Notes: generated by a model from the letters alone, not told the origin. A stretch of DNA of 64,000 nt from Streptomyces cyaneochromogenes (GCF_003963535.1 NZ_CP034539.1:8246001-8310000), one strand, 5' to 3'. Positions 8,494-18,246 are shown, counted from the stretch's first letter. Numbers and translations: made by a program.

Positions 8494-9101
8494 CCGACAG
8501 CCCTCCACCCGGCCCTGCGTGCGTGCCGCAGCAGGGCCGGGGTGCCGAGCCGCGCCCAGGGGAACGCGCCGTCCGATCCGCAGCCGTGGGTGACGTCGAC
8601 GACCTGCACCTCGACACGTTCGTCGATGTCCACCGGCGCGGTCTCGGCGATCAACAGGCCGCCGGGGGAGAGGAGCCGGGCCACCCGGTCCAGCAGGGCG
8701 CGCGGATCGCCGCCGATACCGACGTTGCCGTCCATGAGCAGCACGGTGCCCCAGCGGCCCTCACCGGGCAGGGAGTCGAAGACGGAGCGGCGCAGTGCCT
8801 GGCCCCCGAGCCGTACGGCGTGGTGGACGGCGGTCTCGCTGACGTCGATACCGAGGGCCGTCCGGCCACGCGCGGCGAGTTCCGCGACCAGCCGCCCGGG
8901 CCCGCAGCCGACATCCAGCACAGCGCCCTCGCACCGGTCCAGGACGTCCAGGTCGACCGGGTCGGCGTGCGCGCACCAGCGTTCGACGTCGAGCGGCAGC
9001 AGCCAGCCGTCGGCGCGGCGCAGGAAGAGCGGGCCGCGACCGGCGCGCAGGGCGGTGGCGTACGGGTCGGCGACCGCCCAGGCGGCAGGCGTCGTGGTCA
9101 T
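8349..9101 (-). CDS. Class I SAM-dependent methyltransferase
   Basis: 250 aa. Motif I VLDVGCGPGRLVAELAARG at about residues 61-79, followed by ALGIDVSETAV and LLSPGGLLIAETAP, is canonical. The start ATG overlaps the stop of the upstream glycosyltransferase (ATGA). The last 30 codons after FAALRSR run antisense to the membrane protein gene and are serine-rich without family resemblance, but no earlier in-frame stop exists. It is co-transcribed with two glycosyltransferases, suggesting modification of a sugar-lipid or glycan. Confidence 0.8.
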   Translation of the reverse strand: MTTTPAAWAVADPYATALRAGRGPLFLRRADGWLLPLDVERWCAHADPVDLDVLDRCEGAVLDVGCGPGRLVAELAARGRTALGIDVSETAVHHAVRLGGQALRRSVFDSLPGEGRWGTVLLMDGNVGIGGDPRALLDRVARLLSPGGLLIAETAPVDIDERVEVQVVDVTHGCGSDGAFPWARLGTPALLRHARRAGWRAVGQWTAGGRCFAALRSRSASSSAEAPKSTAVISSQRARKPSGDSPVPSR

Positions 9102-9715
9102 GGGCGGGTCACCGCCCGGCACCGGGCCAGCCGTGCCGCGAACTTCCCGCGCGGGGCGAGCGCGGCGACGGCGTCCGCATCAGCGGCTGTGTCTACGTCC
9201 CGAAGCCGGGGCAGGTCCCGTACCCGCAGTCCCGCCCGCACCAGCCGCTCCCGTTGTGCGGCGCCCGTGACCGGCGTCGACATGGGCACGCCCCGGAGCA
9301 GGGCGGGGTCGGGCTCGGCCAGCCCGAGGGCCCAGAAGCCGCCGTCCTCGGCCGGTCCGAAGTACGCGTCGCAGTCCGTGAAGTCGACGGTGAGCAGCCG
9401 GGGCGTCACCTGCGGGGTGTCCATGCCGATCAGCAGGGCCGGGCCGTCGCACCCGGCGAAGGCGGCCGCGAGCCGTTCGTCGAGACCGCCCGCGCCCTGC
9501 CGTACGACGTCGAAACCGGGCGGAAGCCAGGGACCGGGAGCGCCGTCCAGTACGAGGACGCGGCGGGCGGCGGGCGTCGCCGCCACGGCCCGCAGGGTGT
9601 CGGCGAGGGCCGCCTCCGCGAGCGCCGCGGCTTCCGACGGCGTGAACGGCGGGGTGAGCCGGGTCTTGACCCGGCCCGGCACAGGCTCCTTGGCGATGAC
9701 GAGAAGGGTGGTCAC
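9098..9715 (-). CDS. TIGR04282/DUF2064-type glycosyltransferase
   Basis: 205 aa from a GTG at 9715 that overlaps the upstream stop (GTGA). LLVIAKEPVPGRVKTRLTPP at the N-terminus, then LIGMDTPQVTPRLL and PAEDGGFWALGL, are the signature of the GT-A-fold family annotated as arsenosugar-biosynthesis-associated glycosyltransferase. It is the middle gene of a three-gene minus-strand operon (GT2, this gene, methyltransferase). The true product is not known; the family name should not be taken as proof of arsenic chemistry. Confidence 0.8.
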   Translation of the reverse strand: MTTLLVIAKEPVPGRVKTRLTPPFTPSEAAALAEAALADTLRAVAATPAARRVLVLDGAPGPWLPPGFDVVRQGAGGLDERLAAAFAGCDGPALLIGMDTPQVTPRLLTVDFTDCDAYFGPAEDGGFWALGLAEPDPALLRGVPMSTPVTGAAQRERLVRAGLRVRDLPRLRDVDTAADADAVAALAPRGKFAARLARCRAVTRP

Positions 9716-10407
9716 CGGGCCGCCGTCCTCTCGCGTACGGGGGCTTCGTTCAGCACGCGGCTCATGTCCCGTACCGCCTGCCAGGTGCCGCGCCAGGTGC
9801 CCGTCACCTTCGAGGCGCCGGTGCGGGGCAGGTAGGGCACGTCGTGCTCGGTGATGCGCCAGCCCGCGTCGGCGGCGCGCACCACCATCTGGAGCGGGTA
9901 GCCGGAGCGCCGGTCGGTGAGGCCGAGCGCGAGCAGAGGCTCTCGGCGGGCTGCGCGCAGCGGTCCGAGGTCGTGCAGGCGCAGACCGGTGCGGCGGCGC
10001 AGCAGCAGGCTGAGCGCGAGGTTGCCGGCGCGGGCGTGCGCGGGCCACGCGCCGCGACCGCTGGGCCGCCTGCGCCCTAGTACGAGGTCGGTTGCGCCCT
10101 CACGCACTTCCTGCACGAAGGGCGCGAGCAGTGTCGGGTCGAGGGAGGCGTCGCAGTCGCAGAAGCAGACGACGTCGGCGGTCGCCGCGCCGAGCCCGGC
10201 GTGGCAGGCGGCGCCGAAACCCCGGCGAGGCTCGTGCACGACGGTCGCGCCGAGTGCGCGGGCGATGTCCGCGGAGCCGTCGGTGGAGCCGTTGTCGACG
10301 ACGAGGGCCCGCCAGCCTGCCGGGATGCGGGCCAGGACCCAGGGGAGGGCCTCGGCCTCGTCGAGGCAGGGGAGCACGACGTCCACGGTGTTCGTGTCGG
10401 TGGTCAC
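9712..10407 (-). CDS. Family 2 glycosyltransferase
   Basis: 231 aa from a GTG at 10407 (VTTDTNTVDVVLPCLDEAEA). GT-A features: VDVVLPCLDEAEALPWVL, ALVVDNGSTDGSADIA (nucleotide-sugar site), CFCDCDASLDP (metal-binding acidic motif), then YPLQMVVRAADAGWRI. This resembles dolichyl-phosphate/UDP-sugar transferases without a membrane tail. It is divergent from the response regulator at 10520 and starts the operon with the next two genes. Confidence 0.85.
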   Translation of the reverse strand: MTTDTNTVDVVLPCLDEAEALPWVLARIPAGWRALVVDNGSTDGSADIARALGATVVHEPRRGFGAACHAGLGAATADVVCFCDCDASLDPTLLAPFVQEVREGATDLVLGRRRPSGRGAWPAHARAGNLALSLLLRRRTGLRLHDLGPLRAARREPLLALGLTDRRSGYPLQMVVRAADAGWRITEHDVPYLPRTGASKVTGTWRGTWQAVRDMSRVLNEAPVRERTAAR

Positions 10408-10519
10408 GGCTTTCACCCTACGAACCTGAACGGGACATATCGGGCTCCGGCTCCTTACGAAACAGGGACGTCGAAGGCGGTGGGGGACTTCGGGGGCCGT
10501 GCGGTGCGAGGCTGGAGGC

Positions 10520-11239
<720 letters not shown>

Positions 11240-11241
11240 CC

Positions 11242-12360
11242 GTGCGCGACATGCTCCTCATCGCCCTGTACGCCTTCGCCGGTGCCGCCGTCACCGGCCT
11301 GGCCGGAGCCGGTGCGCTGCGCCTGCTGCGCCGCCGCTCGCTCACCGCGTCGCTCACCGTGGTCGCCGCGGTCGCAGTGGTCGCCATGCTCGCGGGCACG
11401 CTCGCCGTCGCCTGGGCGATGTTCCTGTCACCGCACGACCTCACCGTGGTGACGACCGTGGTGGCGATGGCGGCCGTGGTCTCCCTCGCGACCGCGTTGC
11501 TGCTGGGCCGCTGGGTCGTCGCCCGCAGCCGCGAACTGGCCCTCGCCGCCCGCTCGTTCGGCGACGGCGGCGACTTCTCCGCTCCCGACGTCCCGGCCAC
11601 CGCCGAACTGGAGTCACTCAGCCGGGAGCTGGCGGCCACCAGCGCGAAGCTCGCCGAATCCCGCGACAGGGAACGCGCGCTGGAGACCTCCCGGCGCGAA
11701 CTGGTCGCCTGGATCTCCCACGACCTGCGCACCCCGCTGGCCGGCCTGCGAGCGATGTCCGAGGCGCTGGAGGACGGGGTCGCCGCCGACCCCGACCGGT
11801 ACCTGAGGCAGATCCGCACCGAGGTCGAACGCCTCAACGGCATGGTCGGCGACCTCTTCGAACTCTCCCGCATCCACGCCGGAACCCTGCCCCTGAACCC
11901 CGCCAGGATCTCCCTGTACGACCTGATCGGCGACGCCCTCGCGGGTGCGGACCCGCTCGCCCGCGAGCACGGCGTGCGGCTGGTCGGCGTCGACGCGAAC
12001 GCCGCCGCCGTCCCGGTCGAGGTCGACGGCAAGGAGATGAGCCGCGTCCTCGGCAACCTCCTGGTCAACGCCATCCGCCGCACCCCCGCCGACGGCACGG
12101 TCGCGGTCGCCGCCGAGCGCTCGCCCGACGGCGTGGTCGTGTCCGTGACGGACGGCTGCGGCGGCATCCCCGAGGAAGACCTGCCGCGGGTCTTCGACAC
12201 CGGCTGGCGCGGCACGCATGCCCGCACGCCCCCGGCCGGCGCGGGTCTGGGTCTGGCCATCGTCCGCGGGATCGTGGAGGCCCACCACGGGCGGGCCACG
12301 GTACGCAACATCCCGGGCGGCTGCCGCTTCGAGGTGGTGCTGCCCGCCGCCGCTTCCTGA
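11242..12360 (+). CDS. Sensor histidine kinase
   Basis: 372 aa, GTG start. Two membrane pairs occur in the first 95 residues with almost no extracytoplasmic loop, then a HAMP-like linker, the dimerization box WISHDLRTPLAGLRAMSE, N box NLLVNAIRRTP, G1 DGCGGIPEEDL and G2 GAGLGLAIVRGI. The lack of a sensor loop suggests it reads a signal in the membrane or through a partner. It forms a pair with the regulator upstream. Confidence 0.92.
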   Translation: MRDMLLIALYAFAGAAVTGLAGAGALRLLRRRSLTASLTVVAAVAVVAMLAGTLAVAWAMFLSPHDLTVVTTVVAMAAVVSLATALLLGRWVVARSRELALAARSFGDGGDFSAPDVPATAELESLSRELAATSAKLAESRDRERALETSRRELVAWISHDLRTPLAGLRAMSEALEDGVAADPDRYLRQIRTEVERLNGMVGDLFELSRIHAGTLPLNPARISLYDLIGDALAGADPLAREHGVRLVGVDANAAAVPVEVDGKEMSRVLGNLLVNAIRRTPADGTVAVAAERSPDGVVVSVTDGCGGIPEEDLPRVFDTGWRGTHARTPPAGAGLGLAIVRGIVEAHHGRATVRNIPGGCRFEVVLPAAAS

Positions 12361-12377
12361 ACGCGGGCAGCACCACC
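12333..12377. terminator. Perfect 15-bp stem-loop overlapping the kinase stop codon
   Basis: GGTGGTGCTGCCCGC (12333-12347) pairs exactly with GCGGGCAGCACCACC (12363-12377) across a 15-nt loop that holds the stop codon of the kinase. It sits between convergent genes (kinase and epimerase, 21 bp apart) and probably ends transcription from both sides. Confidence 0.75.
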
Positions 12378-12381
12378 GGTC

Positions 12382-13383
12382 CTACGCCCGCCGCATCCCG
12401 GCCCGCGCGAACTCCGCCATGCCCTCCTCGAAACCGACCCGGGGCTTCCAGCCGAACTCGTCCCGCAGCCGTGCGGAGTCCGCGGTGATGTGCCGGACGT
12501 CGCCCAGCCGGTACTCGCCGGTGACGACGGGCTCGGGTCCGCCGCACGCGTCCGCGAGCGCTCGCGCCATCTCGCCCACGGTGTGCGGCTCACCGCTGCC
12601 GGTGTTGTACGTGGCCAGCACCCCTGTCCGAGCCTCGCCCTCCAGCGCGGCCACGTTGGCGGCGGCCACGTCCCGCACATGCACGAAGTCCCGCCGCTGA
12701 CGGCCGTCCTCGAAGACACGCGGCGCCTCGCCCCGGGCGAGTGCGGACCGGAAGAAGGAGGCGACCCCGGCGTACGGGGTGTCGCGGGGCATCCGGGGGC
12801 CGTACACGTTGTGGTAGCGCAGCGACACCGCCGAGCAGCCCGTCGACCGGGCCCAGGCGGCGGCCAGGTGCTCCTGCGCGAGCTTGGTCGTGGCGTACAC
12901 GTTCCGGGGGTCGACCGGCGCGTCCTCCCCGACCAGCCCGGGGGCCAGCGCCTCCCCGCACACCGGACACGGCGGCTCGAACCGCCCCGCGTCCAGATCG
13001 ACGACGTCGCGCGGCCCCGGCCGCACCACGCCGTGCCGCCGACACTCGTACCGCCCCTCCCCGTACACGACCATCGACCCGGCCAGCACGAGACGCCGTA
13101 CTCCCGCGTCGGCCATCGCGGCGAGCAGGACGGCGGTGCCCAGGTCGTTGCGCGAGACGTACTCCGCCGCGTCGGCGACCCCGTTGCCGAGCCCGACCAT
13201 CGCCGCCTGGTGGCATACGGCGTCGACTCCGGCCAGCGCGCGGGCGACCGCCTCCGGGTCCCGCACATCGGCGCCGGGATCCGCCCGGACGTCGTACACG
13301 ACCGGCTCGTGCCCGTGGGCCGTGAGCGCCTCGACGACATGGGACCCGATGAACCCGGCACCGCCGGTGACCAGTACACGCAT
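12382..13383 (-). CDS. NAD-dependent nucleotide-sugar epimerase/dehydratase (extended SDR)
   Basis: 333 aa. N-terminal Rossmann motif MRVLVTGGAGFIGSHVVE, catalytic YATTK (YxxxK) at about residue 183 and SLRYHNVYGPRMP are typical of UDP-glucose 4-epimerase-like SDRs. Unusually, residues 123-160 carry cysteines (YECRRHG, PPCPVCGEA) that look like a small zinc-binding insertion. It is convergent with the histidine kinase and may supply an activated sugar to the neighbouring glycosyltransferases. Confidence 0.87.
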   Translation of the reverse strand: MRVLVTGGAGFIGSHVVEALTAHGHEPVVYDVRADPGADVRDPEAVARALAGVDAVCHQAAMVGLGNGVADAAEYVSRNDLGTAVLLAAMADAGVRRLVLAGSMVVYGEGRYECRRHGVVRPGPRDVVDLDAGRFEPPCPVCGEALAPGLVGEDAPVDPRNVYATTKLAQEHLAAAWARSTGCSAVSLRYHNVYGPRMPRDTPYAGVASFFRSALARGEAPRVFEDGRQRRDFVHVRDVAAANVAALEGEARTGVLATYNTGSGEPHTVGEMARALADACGGPEPVVTGEYRLGDVRHITADSARLRDEFGWKPRVGFEEGMAEFARAGMRRA

Positions 13384-13551
13384 ACGGCCACGCTAGGTCC
13401 GTGGAGGTGCCGCGCCCCCGTGACCGGCCCGGCATGTCATCACTCCGTAAGGCGTCGAAGGAGCGTGGGAAGGCGCGTCGGAAAGGGACAAACCGGCACC
13501 TCCGCGAGACGCTGCCGTACGCGCCCCTCATCGCCGCCCAGGGAGACCGTC

Positions 13552-14289
13552 ATGACAACGCCGCCTTCCCCCTCCGCGAACGACTCCTACCGCTTCGACG
13601 ACCTCACCGCCCTGTTCATCAACTGCACGCTCAAGCCGTCCCCGCAGCTCAGCCACACCCAGGGACTGATCGACAAGAGCGCGGCGGTCATGATGGAGCG
13701 CGGGATCACCACATCCGAGATCCGGGCCGTCGACCACGACATCGCCCCCGGTGTGTATCCGGACATGACCGAGCACGGCTTCGCGGCCGACGAGTGGCCC
13801 GCGCTGTACGAGCAGGTGATGGCCGCCGACATCCTGGTCCTGGCCGGCCCGATCTGGCTCGGCGACAACAGCTCCGTCACCAAGAAGGTCATCGAGCGGC
13901 TCTACGCCTGCTCCTCGCTGCTCAACTCCCAGGGCCAGTACGCCTACTACGGCCGAGTCGGAGGCTGTCTGATCACCGGAAACGAGGACGGCGTGAAGCA
14001 CTGCGCGATGAACGTCCTCTACAGCCTCCAGCACCTCGGCTACACGATCCCGCCCCAGGCCGACGCCGGGTGGATCGGCGCGGCCGGCCCCGGACCGTCG
14101 TACCTCGACCCGGATTCCGGCGGCCCGCAGAACGACTTCACCAACCGCAACACCGCCTTCATGACCTGGAACCTGATGCACCTTGCAGCCCTGCTCAAGC
14201 GCTCGGGCGGCATCCCCGCCCACGGCAACCAGCGCTCCGAGTGGGACGCCGGCTGCCGTGCCGACGCGGCCAACCCCGAACACCGCTGA
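13552..14289 (+). CDS. Flavodoxin-fold NAD(P)H-dependent oxidoreductase
   Basis: 245 aa. LTALFINCTLKPSPQLSHTQ (FMN phosphate-binding region), ADILVLAGPIWLGDNSSV and YGRVGGCLITGNEDG follow the NADPH-dependent FMN reductase/flavodoxin-like pattern. It stands alone; a 168-bp gap separates it from the divergent epimerase. The substrate (quinone, flavin or other) is not evident. Confidence 0.8.
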   Translation: MTTPPSPSANDSYRFDDLTALFINCTLKPSPQLSHTQGLIDKSAAVMMERGITTSEIRAVDHDIAPGVYPDMTEHGFAADEWPALYEQVMAADILVLAGPIWLGDNSSVTKKVIERLYACSSLLNSQGQYAYYGRVGGCLITGNEDGVKHCAMNVLYSLQHLGYTIPPQADAGWIGAAGPGPSYLDPDSGGPQNDFTNRNTAFMTWNLMHLAALLKRSGGIPAHGNQRSEWDAGCRADAANPEHR

Positions 14290-14400
14290 GACGGGCACGC
14301 CCGAGGCGTAAGACTTCCGTCATCCCTCCCGCGCTGTATGAGAGCCGTCCGATCCGTTGAACTGGGAAGCGACAGGAAATCCTCAGGAGGCGAGGCAGGA

Positions 14401-14961
14401 ATGGGACGGATGCGGAAGAGGCAGCGCGGACCGCTGATCGTCGGCGCCCTCGCAGTGGCCATGGCCGCGACGGGGTTCGGGCTGTACTGGTTCCAGCCCT
14501 GGAAGCTGTGGCAGGACGAGACCGTGGAAGAGGCGCTGCCCGGCATCGTGGAGACCTCCGGGACTCCCGCGACGGCGCCTTCGCCCACTGTCTCCGCGGT
14601 CACCGCCCCGCAGACGCTGGCGAGCGGCGAGTTGGTCAGCCACGAACACGCGACGTCGGGCACGGTGAAGCTGCTGCGGCTCGCGGACGGCACCCACGTC
14701 GTCCGGCTTGAGGACCTCGACACGAGCAACGGACCGGACCTGCGGGTATGGCTGACCGACGCACCGGTGAAGGAGGGCAGGGGAGGCTGGCGCGTCTTCG
14801 ACGACGGGGAACACGTCAGTCTCGGCCGACTCAAGGGCAACAAGGGAAGCCAGAACTATCGCCTGCCCGACGACATCGACCCGGCTCGCTTCACCAGCGT
14901 CAGTATCTGGTGCGACCGTTTCGACGTGTCCTTCGGTGCCGCGGGACTCGCGCGTGCCTGA
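14401..14961 (+). CDS. DM13-domain membrane-anchored protein
   Basis: 186 aa. A single N-terminal hydrophobic segment (LIVGALAVAMAATGFGLYWF) anchors the protein, followed by a Pro/Thr/Ala linker and a DM13 domain (GTVKLLRLADGTHVVRLED, NGPDLRVWLTDAP, GSQNYRLPDDIDPARFTSVS, IWCDRFDVSFG). DM13 domains are proposed electron-transfer or redox modules with a conserved Cys, here in IWCDRF. AGGAGGC precedes the ATG by 5 nt. Confidence 0.8.
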   Translation: MGRMRKRQRGPLIVGALAVAMAATGFGLYWFQPWKLWQDETVEEALPGIVETSGTPATAPSPTVSAVTAPQTLASGELVSHEHATSGTVKLLRLADGTHVVRLEDLDTSNGPDLRVWLTDAPVKEGRGGWRVFDDGEHVSLGRLKGNKGSQNYRLPDDIDPARFTSVSIWCDRFDVSFGAAGLARA

Positions 14962-15190
14962 CATCGGGGCACGCTTTGGCGGCGCTTGGTGGTCCGACGA
15001 AGCGCACCGGTACTCGTACGCTGTGACAGCAACTCGCTGCCCGCATCCCAGTGATCGTAGCGACGGTCTGCCGAGCATGAACGACGCTCCAACCGCATGG
15101 CCCGCGTCCCACCAAGGTCGGCGCACGGTGCCTGGCGGAGATCGATTCCGTGCGTGTGGCCCCGGCTTTCGGCCGGCGTGGGTGAGCCGC

Positions 15191-16213
15191 CTAAGACCTG
15201 GGCGCCGGTTGTTCCCCCGAGCCCCGGACGATCAGCCGCGTGGGCACGGTGATGGTGCGAGCCCGGGTGCGGTCGCCGTCGAGGCGGTCCAGGGCGGTGG
15301 CCGCGGCGCTGCGGCCGATTTCTTCGGGGTCCTGGGCGACGACGGTCAGAGCCGGTTCCAGTGCTTCGGCGAGTGATACGTCGTCGAAGGCGACGACGGC
15401 CACGTCCTTGCGCTTGCTGCGGGCGAGTTCGGCGACGATGCCGAGCGCCATGATGTTGTTGCCGGCGAACAGGGCGGTGGGAGGCTCAGCCAGCTCGAGG
15501 AGCTGGGCGGTCGCGGCCTGGGCGCCTGGCTGGTCGTGGGCGTTGGCGACGAGCGAGCGGTCGTAAGGGATGCCGGCTTCCTGCAGGGCCGCGCGGTATC
15601 CGGCCAGGCGTTCGCGGCGGGTGTACAGCTTGACGGGCAGGTCGCCGACGAATCCGATGCGTCGGTGGCCGTGGGTGATCAGGTGGGCGACGCCCTCTTG
15701 GGCCCCCGCACGGTTGGAGCTGACGATGCTGTCCGTGGACAGGCCGACTCCCGGTCGGTCGAGGAAGACGATGGGCAGTCCCGCCGTGCGGTGCGACTTG
15801 AGGTGGGCGTGGTCGGCGCCGACGGACGGAACGACGATCAGGATGCTGACGCGGCGGGCGAGGAACTTGTCCGTCAGGGCGCGCTCGCGGTCGGGGTCGT
15901 CGGTGGAGGAGCCCATGAGCAGGGTCAGTCCGCGTTCGCGGACGGTGTCCTCGATGGCGCGGGCCACTGCTCCGAAGAAGGGGTTGGCAAGGTCGGGGAT
16001 GACCAGTCCGATGGTGGTGTCCGGGCCGCCGACGCGGATGTTGCGGGCCATGAGGTTCGGTTGGAAGCCGAGCTTGGCGACGGCGGCGAGCACCTGTTCC
16101 CTGGTCTCGGCCGAGGCGTATCCGTCCTCGTTGAGAACCCGGGAGACGGTCTTGGCACTGACGCCCACTTCACGTGCGACGTCTGCCATGGTCGGGCGGC
16201 GGTTCGCTGCCAT
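15191..16213 (-). CDS. LacI-family repressor of the sugar ABC operon
   Basis: 340 aa. N-terminal HTH PTMADVAREVGVSAKTVSRV plus the hinge helix, then a periplasmic-binding-protein-like effector domain (IGLVIPDLANPFFGAVARAI, ALFAGNNIMALGIV, VAVVAFDD). It is the last gene of the operon after the ATPase (77-bp gap). Two tandem palindromic sites of LacI type at 19369-19398, in front of the first gene, are the likely operators. A phosphorylated or free sugar is the probable inducer. Confidence 0.9.
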   Translation of the reverse strand: MAANRRPTMADVAREVGVSAKTVSRVLNEDGYASAETREQVLAAVAKLGFQPNLMARNIRVGGPDTTIGLVIPDLANPFFGAVARAIEDTVRERGLTLLMGSSTDDPDRERALTDKFLARRVSILIVVPSVGADHAHLKSHRTAGLPIVFLDRPGVGLSTDSIVSSNRAGAQEGVAHLITHGHRRIGFVGDLPVKLYTRRERLAGYRAALQEAGIPYDRSLVANAHDQPGAQAATAQLLELAEPPTALFAGNNIMALGIVAELARSKRKDVAVVAFDDVSLAEALEPALTVVAQDPEEIGRSAAATALDRLDGDRTRARTITVPTRLIVRGSGEQPAPRS

Positions 16214-16289
16214 GGAGGAAACGGTCTCCTGTGCTCGTCGGTCCCGGCCTCGGCCTCGGCCGGAACCTGTGAGTGCTTCGGTCCTGTCG

Positions 16290-17123
16290 TCAGTCGGCCT
16301 GGACTCCCGCAGCCTTCGCGGCCTCGGAATCCGCGACGACAGTACCTCCGGCCGCATCGACGGTGAGCGCGCCGGTCATGATGGCGACGACCTCCGCCAT
16401 GGAGTAGTCCGACGGCTTGATCACGGCAGCGCGCTTCCCCAGCCGGTGGACGTGGATCCGGTCGGCGATCTCGAAGACGTGCGGCATGTTGTGGCTGATC
16501 AGGACGACCGGCATGCCCTTGTCCCGGACGCGGCGGATGAGGTCGAGGACCTGCCCGGACTCCTTGACGCCGAGGGCGGCGGTGGGTTCGTCCATGACGA
16601 CGACGCTGCGGGCCCAGGCCACGGCGCGGGCGACCGCCACGGCCTGCCGCTGTCCGCCGGAGAGGGTCTCGACCGACTGGGTCAGCGAGCGCAGGCCGAT
16701 CTTCAGGTCGGCCATGTGCTCGGCGGCCTCCTGGCGCATGCGCTTCTTGTCGAGCATGCGGAAGGCGCTGCCGAGGATGCCGGGGCGGCGGAGCTCGCGC
16801 CCGAGGAACATGTTCGAGGCGATGTCCATGGAGGCGGCCACCGCGAGGTCCTGGTAGACCGTCTCGATGCCGTGGGCACGGGCACTTTGCGGGCCGGAGA
16901 AGGTGATGGGTTCGCCGCCCAGGCGGATTTCGCCCGCGTCGGGGACCACCGCGCCGGTGAGGGCCTTGATGAGGCTGGTCTTGCCCGCGCCGTTGTCGCC
17001 GATGACGGCGAGGACCTCACCGGGCATCAGATCGAAGTCGGCGCCGTCGATGGCGGTGACGTGGCCGTAGCGCTTGACGAGGCCGCGGGCCTGCAGAACG
17101 GGCGTCGCAGTGGTGGTGGTCAT
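16290..17123 (-). CDS. CUT2 sugar ABC transporter, ATP-binding protein (single domain)
   Basis: 277 aa. Walker A GDNGAGKTSLIKALTG, signature LSGGQRQAVAVARAVAW, Walker B VVVMDEPTAALG and H-loop LISHNMPH. Unlike RbsA or XylG it has one ATPase domain, as in the FrcA-type fructose importer. Its ATG overlaps the permease stop (ATGA). Confidence 0.88.
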   Translation of the reverse strand: MTTTTATPVLQARGLVKRYGHVTAIDGADFDLMPGEVLAVIGDNGAGKTSLIKALTGAVVPDAGEIRLGGEPITFSGPQSARAHGIETVYQDLAVAASMDIASNMFLGRELRRPGILGSAFRMLDKKRMRQEAAEHMADLKIGLRSLTQSVETLSGGQRQAVAVARAVAWARSVVVMDEPTAALGVKESGQVLDLIRRVRDKGMPVVLISHNMPHVFEIADRIHVHRLGKRAAVIKPSDYSMAEVVAIMTGALTVDAAGGTVVADSEAAKAAGVQAD

Positions 17124-18142
17124 CGGGCCTTCTTCCGGGAAATCTGGTCGACGGTCACCGCGAGGATCACCAGGACTCCGGTGATCAGGGTCTGGTAGAT
17201 GGAGGCGACGCCCATCAGCTGCAGGCCGTTGCGGAACACACCGACGATGAGGACGCCGATGAAGGTGCCCAGCACCGAGCCGCGTCCGCCGAAGAGGCTG
17301 GTGCCGCCGAGGACGACGGCGGTGATGCTGTCGAGGTTGTCGGTCTGCCCGGCCTGCGGGTCGCCGACCCCGGTACGGGAGATGAGCAGCAGGGCGGCGA
17401 TGCCGTACAGGAGGCCGGCCACGGTGTAGACGCCGATGGTCAGGCGGGAGGTGCGGATGCCGTTCAGCCGGGCCGCTTCCGGGCTGTTGCCCAGGGCGTA
17501 TACGTGCCGGCCCCAACTCGTGCTGCTCAGGGCGTAGGCGAGGAGCAGGAACAGGGCGATCGTGACCAGCGAGCCGTAGGTGATGTCGGTGTTGCCGAGC
17601 GGGAAGGTCTGCCCGAGGGCCGTCAGCGGGCCGGGCAGGTTGGTGACCGTCTGCTCCTCGGAGTAGATGTGGGTCAGCGCGAACGCCACGTTGAGCATGC
17701 CGAGGGTGACGATGAACGGCGGCAGCGGGATCTTCTGCACCAGCGCCCCGTTGAGCAGGCCGAAGCCGCCGCAGACGACCAGGCCCAACGCGATCGCGGC
17801 CAGCGGAGGCAGGGAGCCCTCGGCCGCCATCTTGGCGATCATGATGCTGCCGAACGCCATCACCGCTCCGCAGGACAGGTCGATGCCCGCGGTGAGGATG
17901 ATCAGGGTCTGGCCGATGGCCAGGGTGCCCACGACCATGACCTGCTGCACGATCAGCGAGAAGTTCCCGCCGGTGAGGAACTGGTCGGTCGACATGGAGA
18001 AGAAGGCGCAGGCCAGGAGGAGGGCGACGAGGGGGCCGGTGGTCGGTTGCGTGAGCAGTCTGCGGACCGTGGTCGGTGCTTTGAGGTCGGCGTACGCCTT
18101 GGACGTGGAGGGTGTGGAGGGTGGCGTGGACGTGGCAGTCAT
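17120..18142 (-). CDS. CUT2 sugar ABC transporter, permease
   Basis: 340 aa with about nine membrane spans; GIDLSCGAVMAFGSIM and ARLNGIRTSRLTIGVYT are typical of the RbsC/FrcC family, and LGGTSLFGGRGSVLGTFIG is the conserved EAA-like region. It lies 145 bp after the binding-protein gene, across a stem-loop and a triple repeat containing ribosome-site-like AAGGA. Confidence 0.9.
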   Translation of the reverse strand: MTATSTPPSTPSTSKAYADLKAPTTVRRLLTQPTTGPLVALLLACAFFSMSTDQFLTGGNFSLIVQQVMVVGTLAIGQTLIILTAGIDLSCGAVMAFGSIMIAKMAAEGSLPPLAAIALGLVVCGGFGLLNGALVQKIPLPPFIVTLGMLNVAFALTHIYSEEQTVTNLPGPLTALGQTFPLGNTDITYGSLVTIALFLLLAYALSSTSWGRHVYALGNSPEAARLNGIRTSRLTIGVYTVAGLLYGIAALLLISRTGVGDPQAGQTDNLDSITAVVLGGTSLFGGRGSVLGTFIGVLIVGVFRNGLQLMGVASIYQTLITGVLVILAVTVDQISRKKAR

Positions 18143-18146
18143 GCGA

Positions 18147-18188
18147 GGTCCTTGTCGGAAGACTCAGGTCCTTGTCGGTCCTTGTCGG
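18147..18188 (-). repeat. Three copies of CCGACAAGGACC before the permease start
   Basis: On the minus strand the 12-mer CCGACAAGGACC occurs at 18188-18177, 18178-18167 and 18158-18147. Each contains AAGGA, and the last is placed 4 nt before the permease ATG. The array could be a translation standby site or a replication-slippage product. Confidence 0.75.
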
Positions 18189-18204
18189 ACGGCAGGAGGA
18201 CGAG

Positions 18205-18246
18205 GGGGCGGCCGAGCCCGGTCGGGGAGGAGGGGACGGCCGCCCC
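18205..18246 (-). terminator. Intercistronic stem-loop between binding protein and permease
   Basis: GGGGCGGCCG (18205-18214) pairs with CGGCCGCCCC (18237-18246) across a 22-nt loop. Such hairpins after binding-protein genes commonly attenuate or protect mRNA so that the binding protein is made in excess over the membrane parts. Confidence 0.55.

Noticed and set aside
13401..13551. Possible small basic ORF (MSSLRKASKERGKARRKG) upstream of the flavodoxin-fold gene
   Set aside because: No stop before it runs into the shadow frame of the next gene, no ribosome site, and no family match.
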